Source of the DNA: Chloroflexota bacterium
GTDB lineage: Bacteria > Chloroflexota > Limnocylindria > Limnocylindrales > CSP1-4
DNA: 33,464 nucleotides
Assembly (NCBI GenBank): GCA_017881905.1
Contig: JADGQI010000100.1
Location: 1 to 33,464 of the forward strand
Direction of reading: 5' to 3'
Shown here: positions 23,460 through 31,932 of the stretch, piece by piece
How the letters are laid out: each line of letters begins with the position of its first letter
How positions within the stretch are numbered: the stretch's first letter is position 1
Notes under the pieces: generated by a model
The model's input: only the letters and a program-made list of their open reading frames with translations
The model's database searches: none
What the model was told of the DNA's origin: nothing
Program-made: the position numbers and the translations under genes

Positions 23460-23469
23460 AGGATACCCT
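23460..23469. promoter_or_regulatory. bidirectional promoter (GT2 / membrane glycosyltransferase-like)
   Basis: AGGATACCCT contains TATCCT on minus (23465-23460), eight bases before the GT2 ATG, and TACCCT on plus (23464-23469), giving a short leader to the ATG at 23486. A second plus-strand candidate, TAGACT (23469-23474), would give an almost leaderless mRNA. Confidence 0.5.
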
Positions 23470-23485
23470 AGACTTCCGGACGACC

Positions 23486-25033
23486 ATGACCAACCTGAGC
23501 AGCCGCTGGCGCCTCGGGATGCTGGCCGGGCTGTTCATCGCGGCGGTCGCCGTCGCCGTCCAGACGGTCCGCCCCATCCGGTCCGGATCCGTCGGGCCGG
23601 ACGCCGTCGCACCGGTGATCGAGTTCCAACGGCTGCTCGCCGGACAGCAGGTTGAAGGCCACCTCACCCAGACCTCGAAGCCCCTGCTCGACCTCGTCTA
23701 CGGGGTGCTGTACGGCCTATCCGGTGACTGGAGGCCGGTCGCCTGGGCGGCGATCCTCGCGTTCGCACTGTGCGTCGTCCTGGCGGCGGTGCTTGCCGAG
23801 CGGGTCGGTGGCTTCGCCAGCGGTGCCTTCGCCGCCGTCGCGTTCCTCGTCTCGCCCATCCTGCTGGTCGACATCAGCCTCGCCTACGCGATCACCTGGA
23901 TGACCCTGTTCCTGCTCGTCGCCGGACTGGCGGTCACGGCAGAGCGACCGCGCTACCTCGTGGCCGGGCTGTCCCTGGTGCTGGCCGTGCTCGTCCGACC
24001 CGAGGTCCTGGCGGTCGTGGCCGTCGCCCTCGGCGCGCTCGTCCTGCTCGAAATCCGGGCCGCCGTCCGGCACCGCCAACGGCCGCCCGGCCGGGCGTAC
24101 CTGACCCTCGTCGGGTTCCTGGCGATCCCGATCCTCCTGGCACATGACGGATTGGTGTTCGGCGATCCCCTCTTCTGGACCTCGACCGCCCTCGCCAACT
24201 CCGAGGGTCGGGACGTCCGGAACCTGGTCGAGATGTTCGGCTGGATGTGGCAGCACTTCCTCGGCCAGATCGCGCTGCTCCCCCTGGCCGCCGCATCGAT
24301 CTACGTGCTCGTCGCCCGCCGGCGCTGGGCGCTGGCTGTCGGTCTCGTCGGGGTGGTCGGCGGGATCGCCGGGCTGTTCATCGTGACCGGTGCGCGCGGG
24401 ACTTTCCTGTCGTCGCGCTACCTCGTCCCGATCGACCTGGGCCTGCTGTTCGCCGCCGCCATCGGCGTCTCGGTCCTGGACGTCCCCGAGATCCGCCGTC
24501 GGCTCGGGCAGCTCCTGCAGCCCGGAGTGCGTCGCCTCGTGCTGCCGATCGCCGGCGGCCTGCTTGTTGCGCTTGCGGTCGCTCCGATCGCGCAGCTGGA
24601 CACCGCGACCCGGGCATCGATCGCCACCCAGCTCAAGCTCCATGCCAACGCCCAACGCGCGTTCGAGGCGATCGACGCCAAGCTCGGCGCGCGACCGTCC
24701 TGGCACGGCCTGCCACCGGGCAGGGACATCGCCGACCACCCCCTCGTCATCGCGCCGCCCACCCTCCGGGCGCAGGGCGTCGCCGACCTGGGCCTGCCGC
24801 TGACGGACGTCGCCTACTCGTACCTGACCTTCCTGGATCCCGCCAACGGCAAGCCAGCACCCGGGACGTTCATCTATCACGACCGCCTCGACGACGACCC
24901 GGCCGACCCGCGCTACAAGCTGCTCGAGATCAGCCAGCCGACGGTCATCGACGGATCGCGCTACGTGCCGATCCTGGTCGACGAGGCAGCCGGGATGTGG
25001 GTCCTCCGGGTCGAGGACGCGGCTTCGCCGTAA
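23486..25033 (+). CDS. polytopic membrane protein, ArnT/PMT-like glycosyltransferase candidate
   Basis: 515 aa. About ten to eleven hydrophobic helices in the first 390 residues, then a soluble extracytoplasmic domain of about 120 residues. The first loop (SGSVGPDAVAPVIEFQRLLA) carries an Asp where GT-C enzymes keep a catalytic acidic residue. Further features are VSPILLVDISLAYAITWM and a conserved-looking FLSSRYLVPIDLGLLF. Such proteins use polyprenyl-phosphate sugars, the product expected from the divergent GT2 gene. Family assignment is by topology and context, without a diagnostic motif. The start was chosen after the bidirectional promoter. Confidence 0.7.
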   Translation: MTNLSSRWRLGMLAGLFIAAVAVAVQTVRPIRSGSVGPDAVAPVIEFQRLLAGQQVEGHLTQTSKPLLDLVYGVLYGLSGDWRPVAWAAILAFALCVVLAAVLAERVGGFASGAFAAVAFLVSPILLVDISLAYAITWMTLFLLVAGLAVTAERPRYLVAGLSLVLAVLVRPEVLAVVAVALGALVLLEIRAAVRHRQRPPGRAYLTLVGFLAIPILLAHDGLVFGDPLFWTSTALANSEGRDVRNLVEMFGWMWQHFLGQIALLPLAAASIYVLVARRRWALAVGLVGVVGGIAGLFIVTGARGTFLSSRYLVPIDLGLLFAAAIGVSVLDVPEIRRRLGQLLQPGVRRLVLPIAGGLLVALAVAPIAQLDTATRASIATQLKLHANAQRAFEAIDAKLGARPSWHGLPPGRDIADHPLVIAPPTLRAQGVADLGLPLTDVAYSYLTFLDPANGKPAPGTFIYHDRLDDDPADPRYKLLEISQPTVIDGSRYVPILVDEAAGMWVLRVEDAASP

Positions 25034-25066
25034 CGGCAGACCTCGTCGAAACGCGGCTTGAGCCGA

Positions 25067-25100
25067 GCGGCCGACCGCGAAACGGGAACGGTCGGGCCGC
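25067..25100 (+). terminator. candidate hairpin terminator
   Basis: GCGGCCGACC and GGTCGGGCCGC pair with a one-base bulge across a 13-nt loop, 33 bases after the stop of the membrane protein. Only a weak T-content (CTTGT) follows. Confidence 0.4.
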
Positions 25101-25142
25101 CTTGTGGGACCATGCGGACAGGACGACTTCACGGAGAGAGCC

Positions 25143-25745
25143 ATGATCGAGCGCCTGTTCGGCGGCAAGCCTACGGACCCCGCCATCGCCGAGCGCATCC
25201 CGCCCGGCCAGTACAAGACCGACAAGTTCCCGGTCCTCCATTACGGGTCGGTGCCGCACACGGACCTGTCGACCTGGGACTTCCGCGTCTACGGCCTCGT
25301 CGATGCCCCCTTGACCCTGTCGTGGGACCAGTTCAAGGCCCTTCCTCGCAAGGAGGTCCGGACCGACATCCACTGCGTCACCAGGTGGACGAAGCTCGAT
25401 ACCGTCTGGGAGGGCGTCGCCATCCAGGAGATCCTGTCGGCGGTCGGGGTAAAGCCCGAGGCGACCCACGTCCTGGCGCACTCCGAGCAGGGGTATACGG
25501 CCAACCTGCCGCTGTCCGTGCTCGACGATGACGACGTCCTGCTGGCCGACACGTACGACGGCAAGCCGCTCGAGCAGGAGCACGGGTATCCGCTTCGGCT
25601 GTTCGTCCCCAAGCGCTACTTCTGGAAGAGCGCGAAGTGGGTCCGCGGCCTCGAGTTCCTCGACCACGACATCCTCGGGTTCTGGGAACGCTACGGCTAC
25701 AACAACGACGCGGACCCGTGGAAGGAAGAGCGCTTCTCCGAGTAG
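25143..25745 (+). CDS. sulfite-oxidase-type molybdopterin-binding oxidoreductase
   Basis: 200 aa, cytoplasmic (no signal). Single Mo-pterin domain of the sulfite oxidase fold, like the stand-alone YuiH-type proteins. It begins [17 protein letters not shown], then [20 protein letters not shown]. The molybdenum-ligand cysteine is Cys78 in [12 protein letters not shown]. Further motifs are [40 protein letters not shown] and a C-terminal [15 protein letters not shown]. Its partner and substrate are unknown; related proteins reduce or oxidise oxo-sulfur or oxo-nitrogen compounds. ATG with GGAGAGAG upstream. It depends on molybdate, which links it to the mod operon in this window. Its stop is one base from the convergent gene's stop. 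Confidence 0.93.
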   Translation: MIERLFGGKPTDPAIAERIPPGQYKTDKFPVLHYGSVPHTDLSTWDFRVYGLVDAPLTLSWDQFKALPRKEVRTDIHCVTRWTKLDTVWEGVAIQEILSAVGVKPEATHVLAHSEQGYTANLPLSVLDDDDVLLADTYDGKPLEQEHGYPLRLFVPKRYFWKSAKWVRGLEFLDHDILGFWERYGYNNDADPWKEERFSE

Positions 25746-25746
25746 G

Positions 25747-26877
25747 TCAGCCGGCGCGGCCGACCACGGCCGCGGCCTTCGCGGTCAGCCGGCCCAGGCC
25801 GTAGCGGACGGGGCTGAGGATGCGTTCGTGGGCGCCGCTCAGCTCGATCCAGCGCGCCCCGAAGGACTCCTTGAACGCGAGCATCCCGTGGGCGGGCTCT
25901 CCGGGTTCGGGCCGGCGCCGGGCACCCGGGACGTCGACGCCGCCGAGGTCCATCTCGTCGCGGCCCTCGGCCAGGGCACCCTTGATCGCTTCCCAGACGA
26001 GGAGACGGACCGCGCCGGGGTAGGCCTTCCGGAAGCGGGCGTCGTCGGCGGCGTGCGAGTAGGTCCAGCGTCGGCCGTGTCGATAGAACGTGGCGCCCGC
26101 GACCAGCTCGCCGCCGGGCTCGTGCGCGCCGAGGTAGACGAGATGGCCGTCGGCGAAGGCACGGCGCGACCAATCGAGGAATCGAGCCCGTGAGGCCAGG
26201 CCGAACCCGCGGCGCTCCGCCGTCGCACGCATCGAGCCGTACAGGACGTCGAGCTCCGTCTGCAGGAGGTCGAGGCCGGCCGGTCCGGACGTGGCCCGGG
26301 GCTGACCGGGCTCCGTGGCCCACGACCCAGCCTCGGGACGAGGCGCAGGGCCGATCCGGACGATCCGAAGGTCGCTCCGCTCGGCGGCCCGGATCATGTT
26401 CCGGGTCGTGGCGCTGAACCCCGCCAGAAGCGCCGCCGGATCGGGCCCGCCGGTCAGGTCCAGCGCGAGTCGGTGCCGGGACGGCTGGAGCTCGTCGATC
26501 CGGTGGAACCCCGCGGCGGCGAGCAGGTCGGGGTAACCCGTACCCGCCGGGACCTCGGCGTCCGAGGCGACCACGGCGGAGCCACGTGCGGCGAGCCAGC
26601 CCGTGACCGCTTCGAGACGGGCCAGGGTGAGCCGCACGTCAGCGTCGGGCAACGGTCCCCGCGACACGTAGACGCCGTTCCCGCCGATCAACGGCCACGC
26701 TCGGGCGAGGGCCAGGACCCGGGCACTGTCGGCGGTCACCAGGAAGTGTGGCTGCCAGCCGGACCCGCCCCGATACGCGGCCCAGGCCCGCGACTGGTGG
26801 ACGTTCCCGGTCGGGACATCGACGACGTGCGCGTCCCAGTCGGCGAGCTCGGCCGGTTTGGCCTCCCGGACGTCCAC
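25747..26877 (-). CDS. FemAB/GNAT-like peptidyltransferase family protein
   Basis: 376 aa. Two GNAT-like halves as in FemX/FemAB and related aminoacyl-tRNA- or lipid II-dependent transferases. Landmarks: NVHQSRAWAAYRGGSGWQPH, VYVSRGPLPD, LAGFSATTRNMIRAAERSDL (the KTRNxIrkA-type motif), FYRHGRRWTYSHAADDARFR, LVWEAIKGALAEGRDEMDLG and ESFGARWIELSG. A likely role is adding an amino acid to peptidoglycan precursors, but the acceptor is not defined. The GTG start directly follows the LON-domain gene's TAG with no gap, so the two are cotranscribed from the promoter at 27647. Confidence 0.88.
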   Translation of the reverse strand: MDVREAKPAELADWDAHVVDVPTGNVHQSRAWAAYRGGSGWQPHFLVTADSARVLALARAWPLIGGNGVYVSRGPLPDADVRLTLARLEAVTGWLAARGSAVVASDAEVPAGTGYPDLLAAAGFHRIDELQPSRHRLALDLTGGPDPAALLAGFSATTRNMIRAAERSDLRIVRIGPAPRPEAGSWATEPGQPRATSGPAGLDLLQTELDVLYGSMRATAERRGFGLASRARFLDWSRRAFADGHLVYLGAHEPGGELVAGATFYRHGRRWTYSHAADDARFRKAYPGAVRLLVWEAIKGALAEGRDEMDLGGVDVPGARRRPEPGEPAHGMLAFKESFGARWIELSGAHERILSPVRYGLGRLTAKAAAVVGRAG

Positions 26878-27639
26878 CTAGTTGCGGCGGAGCGCGATCG
26901 TGCGCGGGTCGACGCTGAAGTTGCGCAGGCGCCGGTCGAGCAGGACCACCTCGCGATCGATCAGCCGGATCAGCTCGCGCAGCCGGGACTCGGTCGTCGG
27001 GGCTTCGAGGAGCTGCTGACGCCTCGGCTGGTCGACCTGGATGATCCCCGACAGCAGGTAGGACAGGATCGTCGGATCGTCCGGTACGGCGACCCGACGC
27101 GCGACGTCGTCGAGCGGATCCGGAGCGCCGTCCGACGTCGACGATCCGCCCGTATCCGCCGGGTCGTCCTCGACATCGAGCTCGACCTGGACGTCGATCT
27201 CGTCGGCATCCTCGCCCTCGGCCGGCTGAAGGAGGGCGAGGTAGCGGACGAACCGCTGGGTGACCCGGTCGGTCAGGGCGCGCGCCGCGAGCCGGTCGCC
27301 GATCTCCTCCTCGAGCTCTTCGACGTCGCCGACGAGGTACGGCTCGCGACCGACCGTGACCGACTCGATCCGGAACCGACGGACTCCCACGATGAGGAGC
27401 TCGTAGCGGCCGTCGCTGAACTTACCGGCTTCGCGGATCTCGGCCACCGTCCCCACGGTGGCGATGCTGGTCGGTCCGGCCCCGACCTCTCGGCCATCCC
27501 GGATGAGGACGACGCCGAACGGCGTGCCCTCCTCCAGGCAGCGCGCGACGAGCGCCCGATAGCGCGGCTCGAAGACGTGCAGCGGCAACGCCACGCCAGG
27601 GCAGAGGACGGTGTGCAACGGGAACAGCGGAAGCTCCAT
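26878..27639 (-). CDS. LON substrate-binding domain protein (stand-alone)
   Basis: 253 aa. N-terminal LON (PUA-like) domain without the AAA+ or protease domains of Lon. It begins ELPLFPLHTVLCPGVALPLH, then VFEPRYRALVARCLEEGTPF, FGVVLIRDGREVGAGP and GRYELLIVGVRRFRI. A C-terminal helical part contains PTILSYLLSGIIQVDQPRRQ. An acidic low-complexity insert (about residues 140-175) separates them. Stand-alone LON proteins are thought to bind unfolded peptides or act as adaptors; the role here is not known. The ATG lies seven bases after a TACACT -10 box. It is followed without a gap by the FemAB-like gene. Confidence 0.9.
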   Translation of the reverse strand: MELPLFPLHTVLCPGVALPLHVFEPRYRALVARCLEEGTPFGVVLIRDGREVGAGPTSIATVGTVAEIREAGKFSDGRYELLIVGVRRFRIESVTVGREPYLVGDVEELEEEIGDRLAARALTDRVTQRFVRYLALLQPAEGEDADEIDVQVELDVEDDPADTGGSSTSDGAPDPLDDVARRVAVPDDPTILSYLLSGIIQVDQPRRQQLLEAPTTESRLRELIRLIDREVVLLDRRLRNFSVDPRTIALRRN

Positions 27640-27646
27640 CGGCCCG

Positions 27647-27652
27647 AGTGTA
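27647..27652 (-). promoter_or_regulatory. -10 box of the LON-domain gene (leaderless)
   Basis: TACACT on the minus strand ends seven bases before the ATG at 27639. No Shine-Dalgarno is present. Confidence 0.5.
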
Positions 27653-27674
27653 GGCCAGGAGGACCTGGCGCCGG

Positions 27675-29204
27675 TCAGGTCGGCTGGTAGCCTTCGTCCA
27701 AACGAGCGGTGGGGGCGGGGCGGGAACGACGCACCCCGGCCCGACCGGGGCCATGATCCGACGTCCTGATGTCGAGCGGAGCGGTCTGGACCGACCCCTT
27801 GCCGGCCGACTTGGCCCGATACATCGCCATGTCGGCCGCGCCGAGAAGGTCGTCGGCGGTGCGGGTCTCCGCGCTGTCCACCGCGACACCGAGGCTCACT
27901 CCGACCGGTACCATCCGTCCGGCGATCTCGACCGGGCTCGATAGGACGGCGTGGATCCGGTCGGCGACGGGTCGCGCTTCGGATGCGTCCTGCAGCTTGG
28001 TCACGAGGACCCCGAACTCGTCCCCGCCGAGCCGCGCGGCGAGATCGGTCTCCCGGCAGGCGGTGGCCAGGCGCTCGGCCACGGCAGCGAGCAGCGCGTC
28101 GCCGGCGGCGTGCCCCATCTCGTCGTTGACGGTCTTGAAGTCGTCGAGGTCGAGGAACAGGACCGCCAGCCCACCCGGGGTGTGCCGTCCGTCGAGCGCC
28201 GACGCGACGCGCTCGACGAACAAGCGTCGATTGGCCAGTCCGGTCAGCGAGTCGTGGTAGGCCTGATGGCTGAGTCGCTCCTCGAGCGCCCGGCGCTGCT
28301 CGACGTCACGGGCGAGGGTCCCGACCAGGCCGGCGAGGCGGGCGAGGACGAGGACCGACAGCAGGGCCGAGCCTCCGGCGATGACCCACAGGCCGGTGTC
28401 GGTCCCCTCCCGGCCGACGGTCATCAGGATCGGTCCGGTCAGCATCGCTGCGGTCAGGAACAGGAGCCGGACGGGACCGAGCCAGGTGACGTTGACGGGA
28501 TGCGCCTCGCTCAACGTCCGCATCGACGGATGGAGCGCCGCGCTGCCGACGGTGAGGTAGGCGAGCAGCCAGAGCAGGTCCAGCGGGGATCCCGACTGGT
28601 AGGTGTCGGACAGGCTCTGGAGCGCGTAGATCTGGTCGGCGACGAGCATCAACACCAGCGACGTGATCAGCAACCGGAACGAGGTCGTCCGCGCGCCGGG
28701 TGTCACGAGCAGGCCGAGGGTTACGCCGATGAGCACGAGGTCGGCCAGGGGATACGCGCCGGAGATCGCCAGCGACAGGGGATCCATGTCCTGGCCCACG
28801 AGCGCGGGCTGCATGAGGAAGGTCCAGGTCAGGACGCCGGCGCTCGTGGTCAGGATGGCCGCATCGAGCAGGCCCGAACGGTCGCCTCCGCCGAGCCGTC
28901 GCCGGATGAACAGGAACAGGCCGACCACGATGATCGGGTAGCCGGCGAGGTAGAACGCATCGGCCAGCGACGGGAACGGGCGCTCCCCGGTGTGGTCGAA
29001 GTAGACGAACAGGAGGTCGCCGATCACGAACGAGGCCTGACCGGCCGCCAGGAGGAGCCACGGCACTGGGCGTTCGGGACGCCGGATGCGGACACCGAGC
29101 ACGATCGCGACGACCGCCGAAGCGCCGATCGCGTCGTACAGCAGGTCCTGCTCGAGACTCCCGGACGGCAGCAGGAAATAGACGCCGGCAGCCAGCAGGC
29201 CCAC
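27675..29204 (-). CDS. membrane-bound diguanylate cyclase (GGDEF)
   Basis: 509 aa from GTG 29204. Makes the second messenger cyclic di-GMP from two GTP. About nine hydrophobic helices form an N-terminal sensor (MASE-like), then a short linker (RDVEQRRALEERLSHQAYHD) leads to the GGDEF domain. The active-site GGDEF is at residues 393-397, with an intact RxxD inhibitory site (RETD, 384-387) exactly five residues upstream, and DSLTGLANRRLFVER at the domain entry. So it should be active and product-inhibited. No EAL domain is present. The GTG start cuts into the first helix: the frame stays open back to a TGA at 29294 with WIYLAVGLLAAGVYFLL in front. The true start is probably upstream (CTG 29285, or ATG 29317 with a frameshift). 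Confidence 0.88.
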   Translation of the reverse strand: MGLLAAGVYFLLPSGSLEQDLLYDAIGASAVVAIVLGVRIRRPERPVPWLLLAAGQASFVIGDLLFVYFDHTGERPFPSLADAFYLAGYPIIVVGLFLFIRRRLGGGDRSGLLDAAILTTSAGVLTWTFLMQPALVGQDMDPLSLAISGAYPLADLVLIGVTLGLLVTPGARTTSFRLLITSLVLMLVADQIYALQSLSDTYQSGSPLDLLWLLAYLTVGSAALHPSMRTLSEAHPVNVTWLGPVRLLFLTAAMLTGPILMTVGREGTDTGLWVIAGGSALLSVLVLARLAGLVGTLARDVEQRRALEERLSHQAYHDSLTGLANRRLFVERVASALDGRHTPGGLAVLFLDLDDFKTVNDEMGHAAGDALLAAVAERLATACRETDLAARLGGDEFGVLVTKLQDASEARPVADRIHAVLSSPVEIAGRMVPVGVSLGVAVDSAETRTADDLLGAADMAMYRAKSAGKGSVQTAPLDIRTSDHGPGRAGVRRSRPAPTARLDEGYQPT

Positions 29205-29423
29205 GGCCAGGTAGATCCATGAGGCGCTCGGTCGGCTCGTGTCGATCCCCTTCGTTCTCGTGCCGCGACCTTCTCGGGCACGCAGGAAGGGTCAGGCAGC
29301 CCGTCGGTCGTCGCCATCGCTCTTCGGTACCGGCGCGTCGCGGTCGATGGTCACCGCGCCAGGGCGTGAACCCCCAGGGCCGACGACGCGGATGTTCGTG
29401 TCGCTCGGGGGATGCCGTGGGAA
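29205..29423. other. upstream region of the GGDEF gene
   Basis: About 220 bases. The GGDEF frame continues to 29285 here. An ATG at 29317 in another frame is preceded by TACCGA six bases upstream. I compared the region with the c-di-GMP riboswitch consensus and saw no match. Nothing else recognisable. Confidence 0.35.
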
Positions 29424-29459
29424 TCAAGAAGCCGCCGGTTGGGGCCGGCGGCTTCTTGA
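29424..29459 (-). terminator. intrinsic terminator after the Fe-S carrier gene
   Basis: A perfect 15-bp stem (TCAAGAAGCCGCCGG / CCGGCGGCTTCTTGA) with a 6-nt loop, 20 bases after the stop at 29480. The downstream T-run is weak. Confidence 0.75.
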
Positions 29460-29479
29460 GGAGGAGCGAGAGGTCGGAC

Positions 29480-29860
29480 TTAGTGGGCGCAGCTCCGAGG
29501 CGAGCCCGAATCCTCGGCGGTCCGGAAGCTCGAGCCACAGCCGCAGGCGCTGACGGCGTTCGGATTGTTGACCGTGAAACCGGCGCCCATCAGCGTGTCG
29601 ACATAGTCGATCTGCGCGCCCTGGAGGAGATCGACGCTCTTGCCGTCGACGTAGACGGTGACGCCGTTGGCGCGGAGGACGCGGTCCTCCTCGGTCGGAG
29701 CGTCCTCGATCATCATCCCGTACTTGAACCCCGAGCAGCCGCCGCTGTAGACGTACACGCGCAGGCCGACGTCCGGATTGGTCTCCTCGGCCGTGATCTC
29801 GCGCAGTTTCGATGCGGCCGCGGCGGTCAGGTCGAGGAAGGTCGGCTGGGTCTCGAGCAT
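29480..29860 (-). CDS. erpA: A-type iron-sulfur cluster carrier (ErpA/IscA-like)
   Basis: 126 aa. Receives Fe-S clusters from the scaffold and inserts them into apo-enzymes. The three conserved cysteines are Cys42 (YSGGCSGFKYG) and Cys106/Cys108 (SACGCGSSF). FTVNNPNA before the CGC pair is typical of the ErpA/HesB family. The tail (TAEDSGSPRSCAH) carries an extra cysteine, Cys124. The ATG at 29860 follows GGAGG by nine bases. It has its own sigma-A-type promoter and a strong terminator, so it is monocistronic. No other Fe-S assembly genes lie in the window. Confidence 0.93.
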   Translation of the reverse strand: MLETQPTFLDLTAAAASKLREITAEETNPDVGLRVYVYSGGCSGFKYGMMIEDAPTEEDRVLRANGVTVYVDGKSVDLLQGAQIDYVDTLMGAGFTVNNPNAVSACGCGSSFRTAEDSGSPRSCAH

Positions 29861-29907
29861 GCGCTGCGTCCTCCGGGCGAGGGTGGGATCGGTTGTCGTC
29901 CGCCGCC

Positions 29908-29936
29908 ATCGTACGCACGGCAACGAGTTTCGACAA
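29908..29936 (-). promoter_or_regulatory. promoter of the Fe-S carrier gene
   Basis: On the minus strand, TTGTCG (29936-29931) and TACGAT (29913-29908) are 17 bp apart. This is the best -35/-10 pair in the window. Confidence 0.65.
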
Positions 29937-29979
29937 GCGTCGCGCTGAAAATACCCCCGGCGGGGACCCGAACGTCCAG

Positions 29980-31209
29980 CTAGCCGTCGATCCGTTCGAT
30001 GACGGTGGCGATCCCCTGCCCTACCCCGATGCACATCGTGGCGAGGCCGAAGCGGCCCCCGGTCCGCACCAGCTCATGCACGAGCATCGTGATCAACCGA
30101 CCGCCGCTCATCCCCAGCGGGTGCCCGAGCGCGATGGCACCGCCGTTCACGTTGACCGTGGCCGGGTCCAGACCGAGCTCGTCGATGCACACGACCGACT
30201 GGCTGGCGAAGGCCTCGTTCAGCTCGACGAGGTCGAGGTCGTCGACCGAGATCCCGGCCCGTTCGAGCGCCTTCCGGGTGGCCGGCACCGGACCGACGCC
30301 CATGATCGCCGGGTCGACGCCGGCGACCGCGGTCGACACGATCCGGGCGAGCGGCTTCAGCCCCAGGTCGCCCGCGCGGACGGCCTCCACCAGCAGCACC
30401 GCCGAAGCGCCGTCGTTGATGCCGGACGCATTCCCGGCCGTCACCGTGCCGCCGTCGCGAAAGGCCGGACGCAACCGCCCCAGCGCCTCAGCGGTCGTGT
30501 CGGCCCGTGGGTGCTCGTCGCGGCTGACGACGATGGGGTCGCCCTTCTTCTGGGGCACCGCGATGGGCACGATCTGCGAGTCGAACCGGCCGGCCTCGAT
30601 CGCCGCGACGGCCTTCTGCTGCGAGGCGAGGGCGAACGCGTCCTGCCGCTCCCGATCGATCGACCAGCGTTCGGCGACGTTCTCGGCGGTCTCGCCCATC
30701 GAGTACGGGTAGTGCGCCTCCGCCAGCTTGGGGTTGACGAAGCGCCAGCCGAGGGTCGAGTCCTCGAGCTCGCGTGAGCCGCGATCCCACGCCCCCGCCG
30801 GCTTGGCCATCACGTACGGCGCCCGGGTCATCGACTCGACCCCGCCGCCGATGAACACGTCGCCGTCACCGACCTGGATCGCGTGGGCGGCCGAGTTGAT
30901 CGCCTGCAGCCCGCTCCCGCACAGTCGGTTGACCGTCAGCCCGGCGACCTCGACCGGGAACCCAGCCAGGAGCAGGGCCATCCGGGCCACATCGCGGTTG
31001 TCCTCGCCGGCCTGGTTGGCACAGCCGAGGATGACGTCCTCGACCAGGCCCGGATCCAGCCCGGCCCGGTCGACCACGGCGCGGAGGACCGCCGCCGCGA
31101 GATCGTCCGGGCGGATCGCGGCGAGCGCGCCACCGTACCGCCCGATGGGGGTCCGGACCGCGGCAACGATCCACGGGTCGCGCAACGGGCGGTCAAGGAC
31201 GCGGCCCAT
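29980..31209 (-). CDS. thiolase family acetyl-CoA acyltransferase
   Basis: 409 aa, typical length. Cleaves 3-ketoacyl-CoA with CoA, or condenses two acetyl-CoA. The acylated nucleophile is Cys97 ([12 protein letters not shown]); His363 lies in [14 protein letters not shown]; the second catalytic Cys393 is in CIGVGQG. The central loop ([20 protein letters not shown]) is of the PcaF/FadA type, so 3-oxoadipyl-CoA or fatty-acyl thiolase are both possible. The ATG comes one base after the stop of the lipoprotein gene upstream, so the two are tightly coupled. With the hydroxyacyl-CoA dehydrogenase three genes upstream, it points to beta-oxidation or aromatic degradation. Confidence 0.94.
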   Translation of the reverse strand: MGRVLDRPLRDPWIVAAVRTPIGRYGGALAAIRPDDLAAAVLRAVVDRAGLDPGLVEDVILGCANQAGEDNRDVARMALLLAGFPVEVAGLTVNRLCGSGLQAINSAAHAIQVGDGDVFIGGGVESMTRAPYVMAKPAGAWDRGSRELEDSTLGWRFVNPKLAEAHYPYSMGETAENVAERWSIDRERQDAFALASQQKAVAAIEAGRFDSQIVPIAVPQKKGDPIVVSRDEHPRADTTAEALGRLRPAFRDGGTVTAGNASGINDGASAVLLVEAVRAGDLGLKPLARIVSTAVAGVDPAIMGVGPVPATRKALERAGISVDDLDLVELNEAFASQSVVCIDELGLDPATVNVNGGAIALGHPLGMSGGRLITMLVHELVRTGGRFGLATMCIGVGQGIATVIERIDG

Positions 31210-31210
31210 G

Positions 31211-31846
31211 TCAGGGCAGCTGCTTGAGCGCGTCCTCGGCGGTCGCCGGCACCGGCGACTGGATGAGGTAGATCGTGTCGCCGGTGATGTACGAGATGGT
31301 GGGGCCAGCGTGCGAGCTCGGGAACGTCGCTGTCGTGACCGGCTTGCCGCCGATCGTCGTGTTGGCCAGGACGACATTCGGGTCGGTCTGCTTGGCGTAG
31401 GCCTCGATCTCGGTCTGGAGAGCGGCGCTGGTCTGGCCCGCGAACTGGCCGGCGATGATCTCGATCGTCCCGCCGCTCGCGTCGACGGCGGCGGCGACCC
31501 CGATCTGGCTCGGCTGCACGCCGAGGGCGGACGAGAAGACGGTCAGGAAGTTGGCCGCGGTGTACCCGGTCGCATAGAACTGGATGACGTTGAGCGAGCC
31601 GGTGGTGAGGGCGACGCCGTTGGCCGTCTGCGGCAAGGTGGCCTCGAGCTTGGCGCTCTTGGCGAATCCGCCGAAGCTATCGCTGCCACCTGGGCTCCCA
31701 CCGGGGGTGACGACCGCCGGAGCGCTCGCGGCGGGCCCCGTGGCCGACGACGCACCGCACGCCGCGACCAGGGCCACCAACGAGATCGACAGGAGTGCCG
31801 CCACGGATCGCCCCACGATCGCGCGGCCGGACGTGGATCGATTCAT
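31211..31846 (-). CDS. lipoprotein of unknown function (paralogue 1)
   Basis: 211 aa. The signal ends LVALVAAC (lipobox), followed by an Ala/Pro/Gly/Ser tether. The mature domain has two short related beta-alpha units: [20 protein letters not shown]..., then a segment ending [15 protein letters not shown] with [15 protein letters not shown]. It ends EDALKQLP. It is clearly related to the lipoprotein at 31929 (shared FYATG, TTIGGKxVT, GDTxxL and a QLP end). Function unknown. ATG with GAGGAGG upstream. It is coupled to the thiolase start (one base between). Confidence 0.8.
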   Translation of the reverse strand: MNRSTSGRAIVGRSVAALLSISLVALVAACGASSATGPAASAPAVVTPGGSPGGSDSFGGFAKSAKLEATLPQTANGVALTTGSLNVIQFYATGYTAANFLTVFSSALGVQPSQIGVAAAVDASGGTIEIIAGQFAGQTSAALQTEIEAYAKQTDPNVVLANTTIGGKPVTTATFPSSHAGPTISYITGDTIYLIQSPVPATAEDALKQLP

Positions 31847-31902
31847 CAGGTCCTCCTCACCAGCGACGGGACGCGGCCCCGGATCGTGGGATGCGTCCGG
31901 GC

Positions 31903-31932
31903 ATCGTACGCCGGTCGTCCCTCGCTCGTCAG
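31903..31932 (-). promoter_or_regulatory. candidate internal promoter for lipoprotein 1 and the thiolase
   Basis: CTGACG (31932-31927) and TACGAT (31908-31903) are 18 bp apart on the minus strand. The -35 element overlaps the stop of lipoprotein 2. Confidence 0.45.

Noticed and set aside
29205-29423. c-di-GMP riboswitch upstream of the diguanylate cyclase
   Set aside because: Neither strand shows the conserved GEMM core or its two paired stems.
28306-29538. 410-residue open frame overlapping the GGDEF gene
   Set aside because: Out-of-frame shadow. Only a short 5' part could matter if there is a frameshift, which is reported separately.
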